Positions 4,686 to 6,560 of a DNA stretch of 6,560 nt are shown one piece after another (within the stretch, counting starts at the first letter, position 1; each line of letters begins with the position of its first letter). The position numbers and the translations under genes are program-made. Source of the stretch: Planctomycetota bacterium (lineage in GTDB: Bacteria; Planctomycetota; Planctomycetia; Pirellulales; Thermoguttaceae). The stretch spans positions 1-6,560 of the forward strand of contig JAEWUR010000311.1 in assembly GCA_023397045.1 (NCBI GenBank), given 5' to 3'. The notes beneath the pieces are model-generated. The model saw only the letters and a list, made by a program, of their open reading frames with translations, was not told the origin of the DNA and did no database searches.

Positions 4686-4807
4686 AAGTTGGGGGCCGAG
4701 GCCGATCGATGGCAAAAGAATAGCAACGGCCGGCGGCGGTCGATTGCCGACAGGGGGCACTACAGCGCGGTTCCGACGAGGAGCGACCATTCGGGGGACT
4801 TCGTTCC

Positions 4808-6560
4808 GTGGCCTACCTGTTTCGGTTTGCGATCTGCGCCTTGATCGTGGCAAGCCTGTCGGCGGCCAACGCTCAGTCTACAGATTCGTCCAGTCCGCCT
4901 AAAGCCTCGTCCAGTCCGCCGGAATCGACGGGCGGGCAGGGCATTCTCGACCTCGACATCGAGCAGCTTGCGTCGATGCCCGTCGTCGTGCCCGCTATGG
5001 ACATCGCGGTCACCTCGGTGACCAAAGAGACCAGCACGGTGGGTCGTTCGGCGGCCGCCGTCTTCGTCATTACCCAAGAGATGATCCACCGCAGCGGCGC
5101 GACGTGCATCCCGGAAGCGTTGCGGATGGCGCCGGGCTTGGAGGTCGCGAAGGTCGATTCGAACAAGTGGGCGATTACATGCCGCGGCTTCAATTCGCGG
5201 ATCGCCAACAAGCTGCTCGTCCTGATGGACGGTCGAACGCTCTACAATCCGATCACGTCGGGCGTCCTTTGGGATTGCCAAGACTATCTGATGGAGGACA
5301 TCGAGCGGATCGAGGTGATTCGCGGTCCCGGCGGAACGCTTTGGGGTGCGAACGCCGTCAACGGCGTCATCAGCATCATCACGAAAAACGCCAAGGACAC
5401 CCAAGGCGCCTACGCCAATGTCGGCGGCGGAACCTATGAACGCGAGTTCGGCGGTTTCCGCTATGGCGGGAAGGCCGGCGACGATTGCTACTACCGCATC
5501 TACGGCAAGTATTTCGATCGTGCCCCGGGTTATCTCCCCAACTCCACGCCCGACGACGCTTGGCAGCAAGGGCGGTTCGGTTTCCGGGCTGACTGGACGC
5601 CCGGCGGCGACGATACGGATTTTGTCACCGTTCAAGGCGATCATTATCTCGGCACCTCGGGCACGACCGACACGGTGGCGATTCCCGCCCCACCCTACAG
5701 CCAGCTCGTTTCCGGGGGAATCTGGAACACCGGCCAGAACGTGCTGGCCCGATGGCGGCACGTCTATGACGAGGACTCCGACTGGACGTTGCAGACCTAT
5801 TACGACGACTTCTCGCTGAACGACCCGATTCTTCTTGCCGCCGTGAAGACGTTCGACATCGATTTTCAATATCGGTTTCCCGTCGGCGACCGCCACTCGA
5901 TCACGTGCGGAGCGGCGTTCCGCAGCGCTGCGACGCGCATCAACAGCTACGACGACTTCGCCGTCCATTTCAATCCGCCGGATCTGACGATCAACACGCC
6001 GAGCCAGTTCATTCAGGACGAAATCACGCTGTCCGAGGACCTTTTGACGCTGACGCTCGGCTGCAAGCTGGAGCAATGCCCCTTTACGTACAATGAGTAC
6101 CAGCCGACGATTCGCATGTTGTGGACTCCCGATCGCCGCCACTCGGTTTGGGGCGCCGTCTCGCGCGCCGTCCGAACGCCGTCGGTCATCGACGACGATT
6201 TGGTGTTGACCGTGCCGAGAGTTTACAACAACGTTTTGATTCCACGGATCTACGGCGACAGCGCCATGCAATCCGAGGCGATGTTGGCCTACGAACTCGG
6301 CTATCGGACGCAGGCGACCGATTCGTTGTCGTGGGACATCGCCACGTTCTACAACGTTTACGATCAACTCCGCAATAACCGGATTGGCACGCCCTTTCCC
6401 GAGTCCGATCCCGCGCCCCCTCACACGATCCTGCCGCTTACGTTCGACAATGCGGGCAGCGCCACGGCCTACGGCGTCGAATTGTCCGGCAACTGGGCCG
6501 TCTCCGACCGTTGGCGAATCCAAGGCCAATACACCTACCTGCAACTGTCGGCCTATTACC
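4808..6560 (+). CDS. TonB-dependent outer-membrane receptor (3' end outside window)
   Basis: 584 codons are visible and the frame is open to the edge. GTG 4808 is the only start between an in-frame TAG (4721-4723) and the mature protein; GGGGGA (4793-4798) lies 9 nt before it. Residues 1-22 form a signal peptide (basic/aromatic start, AICALIVASLSAA core, ANA-Q cleavage site). A Ser/Pro linker follows (26-40). The plug domain runs from about 78 to 200: VFVITQEMIHRSGA, then IPEALRMAPGLEV, CRGFNSR, LLVLMDGRTLY and IERIEVIRGPGGTLWGANAV. From about 200 on, alternating aromatic strands build the barrel (for example RMLWTPDRRHSVWGAVSRAV). Such receptors import siderophores, cobalamin or sugars using TonB energy; the substrate cannot be told here. 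Three cysteines in the plug (C100, C125, C157) and others in the barrel are unusual. No partner gene is visible upstream, and the gene-free repeat cluster lies before it. Confidence 0.93.
   Translation, partial: MAYLFRFAICALIVASLSAANAQSTDSSSPPKASSSPPESTGGQGILDLDIEQLASMPVVVPAMDIAVTSVTKETSTVGRSAAAVFVITQEMIHRSGATCIPEALRMAPGLEVAKVDSNKWAITCRGFNSRIANKLLVLMDGRTLYNPITSGVLWDCQDYLMEDIERIEVIRGPGGTLWGANAVNGVISIITKNAKDTQGAYANVGGGTYEREFGGFRYGGKAGDDCYYRIYGKYFDRAPGYLPNSTPDDAWQQGRFGFRADWTPGGDDTDFVTVQGDHYLGTSGTTDTVAIPAPPYSQLVSGGIWNTGQNVLARWRHVYDEDSDWTLQTYYDDFSLNDPILLAAVKTFDIDFQYRFPVGDRHSITCGAAFRSAATRINSYDDFAVHFNPPDLTINTPSQFIQDEITLSEDLLTLTLGCKLEQCPFTYNEYQPTIRMLWTPDRRHSVWGAVSRAVRTPSVIDDDLVLTVPRVYNNVLIPRIYGDSAMQSEAMLAYELGYRTQATDSLSWDIATFYNVYDQLRNNRIGTPFPESDPAPPHTILPLTFDNAGSATAYGVELSGNWAVSDRWRIQGQYTYLQLSAYY
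4886..4920 (+). repeat. 21-bp in-frame tandem repeat in the receptor linker
   Basis: TCGTCCAGTCCGCC occurs at 4886-4899 and again at 4907-4920, exactly 21 bp apart. It encodes SSSPPKA followed by SSSPPES, just after the signal peptide. The seven-codon period keeps the frame, so copy number could vary without breaking the gene. Confidence 0.8.

Larger units (their letters stand above)
4106..4807. other. Gene-free stretch with a cluster of palindromic repeats
   Basis: I find no convincing gene here. The open frames on both strands run through inverted repeats, have low-complexity or Cys/Arg/Ser-rich products and lack ribosome binding sites. What it holds is part of the CGAATGAAC repeat patch, a 26-bp inverted repeat (4260-4376), a nested 23-bp inverted repeat (4425-4490), a stem-loop (4661-4685) and the receptor gene's upstream region. 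A segment at 4605-4630 (CTTCTTTGTGTTCTGTGTAA) looks like another decayed dispersed repeat, but I have no second copy in this window. Confidence 0.6.

Noticed and set aside
4760..6544. Long minus-strand open frame (594 aa) opposite the receptor
   Set aside because: It is antisense to a clear TonB-dependent receptor with signal peptide and plug motifs; the product is repetitive Val/Arg/Asp-rich sequence without a domain.

Overview
This 6.56 kb window looks like part of a planctomycete chromosome, probably from the Pirellulales. That assignment is an inference from GC-rich codon use, scattered short palindromic intergenic repeats, a small VapBC-type locus, and a TonB-dependent receptor in a Gram-negative-type envelope. 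No rRNA or tRNA is present to confirm it.

Layout, left to right. (1) Positions 1-312 hold the C-terminal end of a Cys-rich, SufR-like transcriptional regulator, cut by the window edge. (2) Positions 313-555 hold a stem-loop, a good sigma70-type promoter (TTGCCA-17-TATGAT) and a 54-bp palindromic repeat that would lie in the untranslated leader of the next gene. (3) dnaB, the replicative helicase, occupies 556-1986 and is intact and intein-free. A second copy of the 54-bp repeat lies directly behind it, in the same orientation and followed by a T-run, so it may be dnaB's terminator. (4) Positions 2161-2803 hold a two-gene toxin-antitoxin operon: a DUF104/AF2212-like antitoxin overlapping a PIN-domain VapC-like toxin by 14 nt.

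(5) Positions 2900-4061 are an accessory stretch marked by three copies of a short sequence (core ATGGTTCCTG). Between the copies are a minus-strand two-helix membrane protein with its own promoter and ribosome binding site, and a plus-strand 198-aa protein of unrecognised family. The pattern of motifs in the latter resembles a stand-alone Toprim domain of the Spo11/topoisomerase VI-A/JetD type. It is followed by the first 16 codons of a second vapC-like gene, cut off where the third repeat copy begins. (6) Positions 4106-4807 have no credible gene but contain a cluster of palindromes: a CGAATGAAC-type repeat patch, a 26-bp inverted repeat with two mismatches, a perfect 23-bp inverted repeat whose arms are themselves hairpins (REPIN-like), and a smaller stem-loop. 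(7) A TonB-dependent outer-membrane receptor starts at GTG 4808 with a clear signal peptide and runs off the right edge.

Housekeeping (dnaB) and envelope (receptor) genes thus flank an accessory patch of toxin-antitoxin genes, a possible Toprim protein and mobile-type palindromic repeats. The most unusual items are the Toprim-like orphan, the vapC remnant ending at a repeat, and the nested inverted repeats upstream of the receptor.
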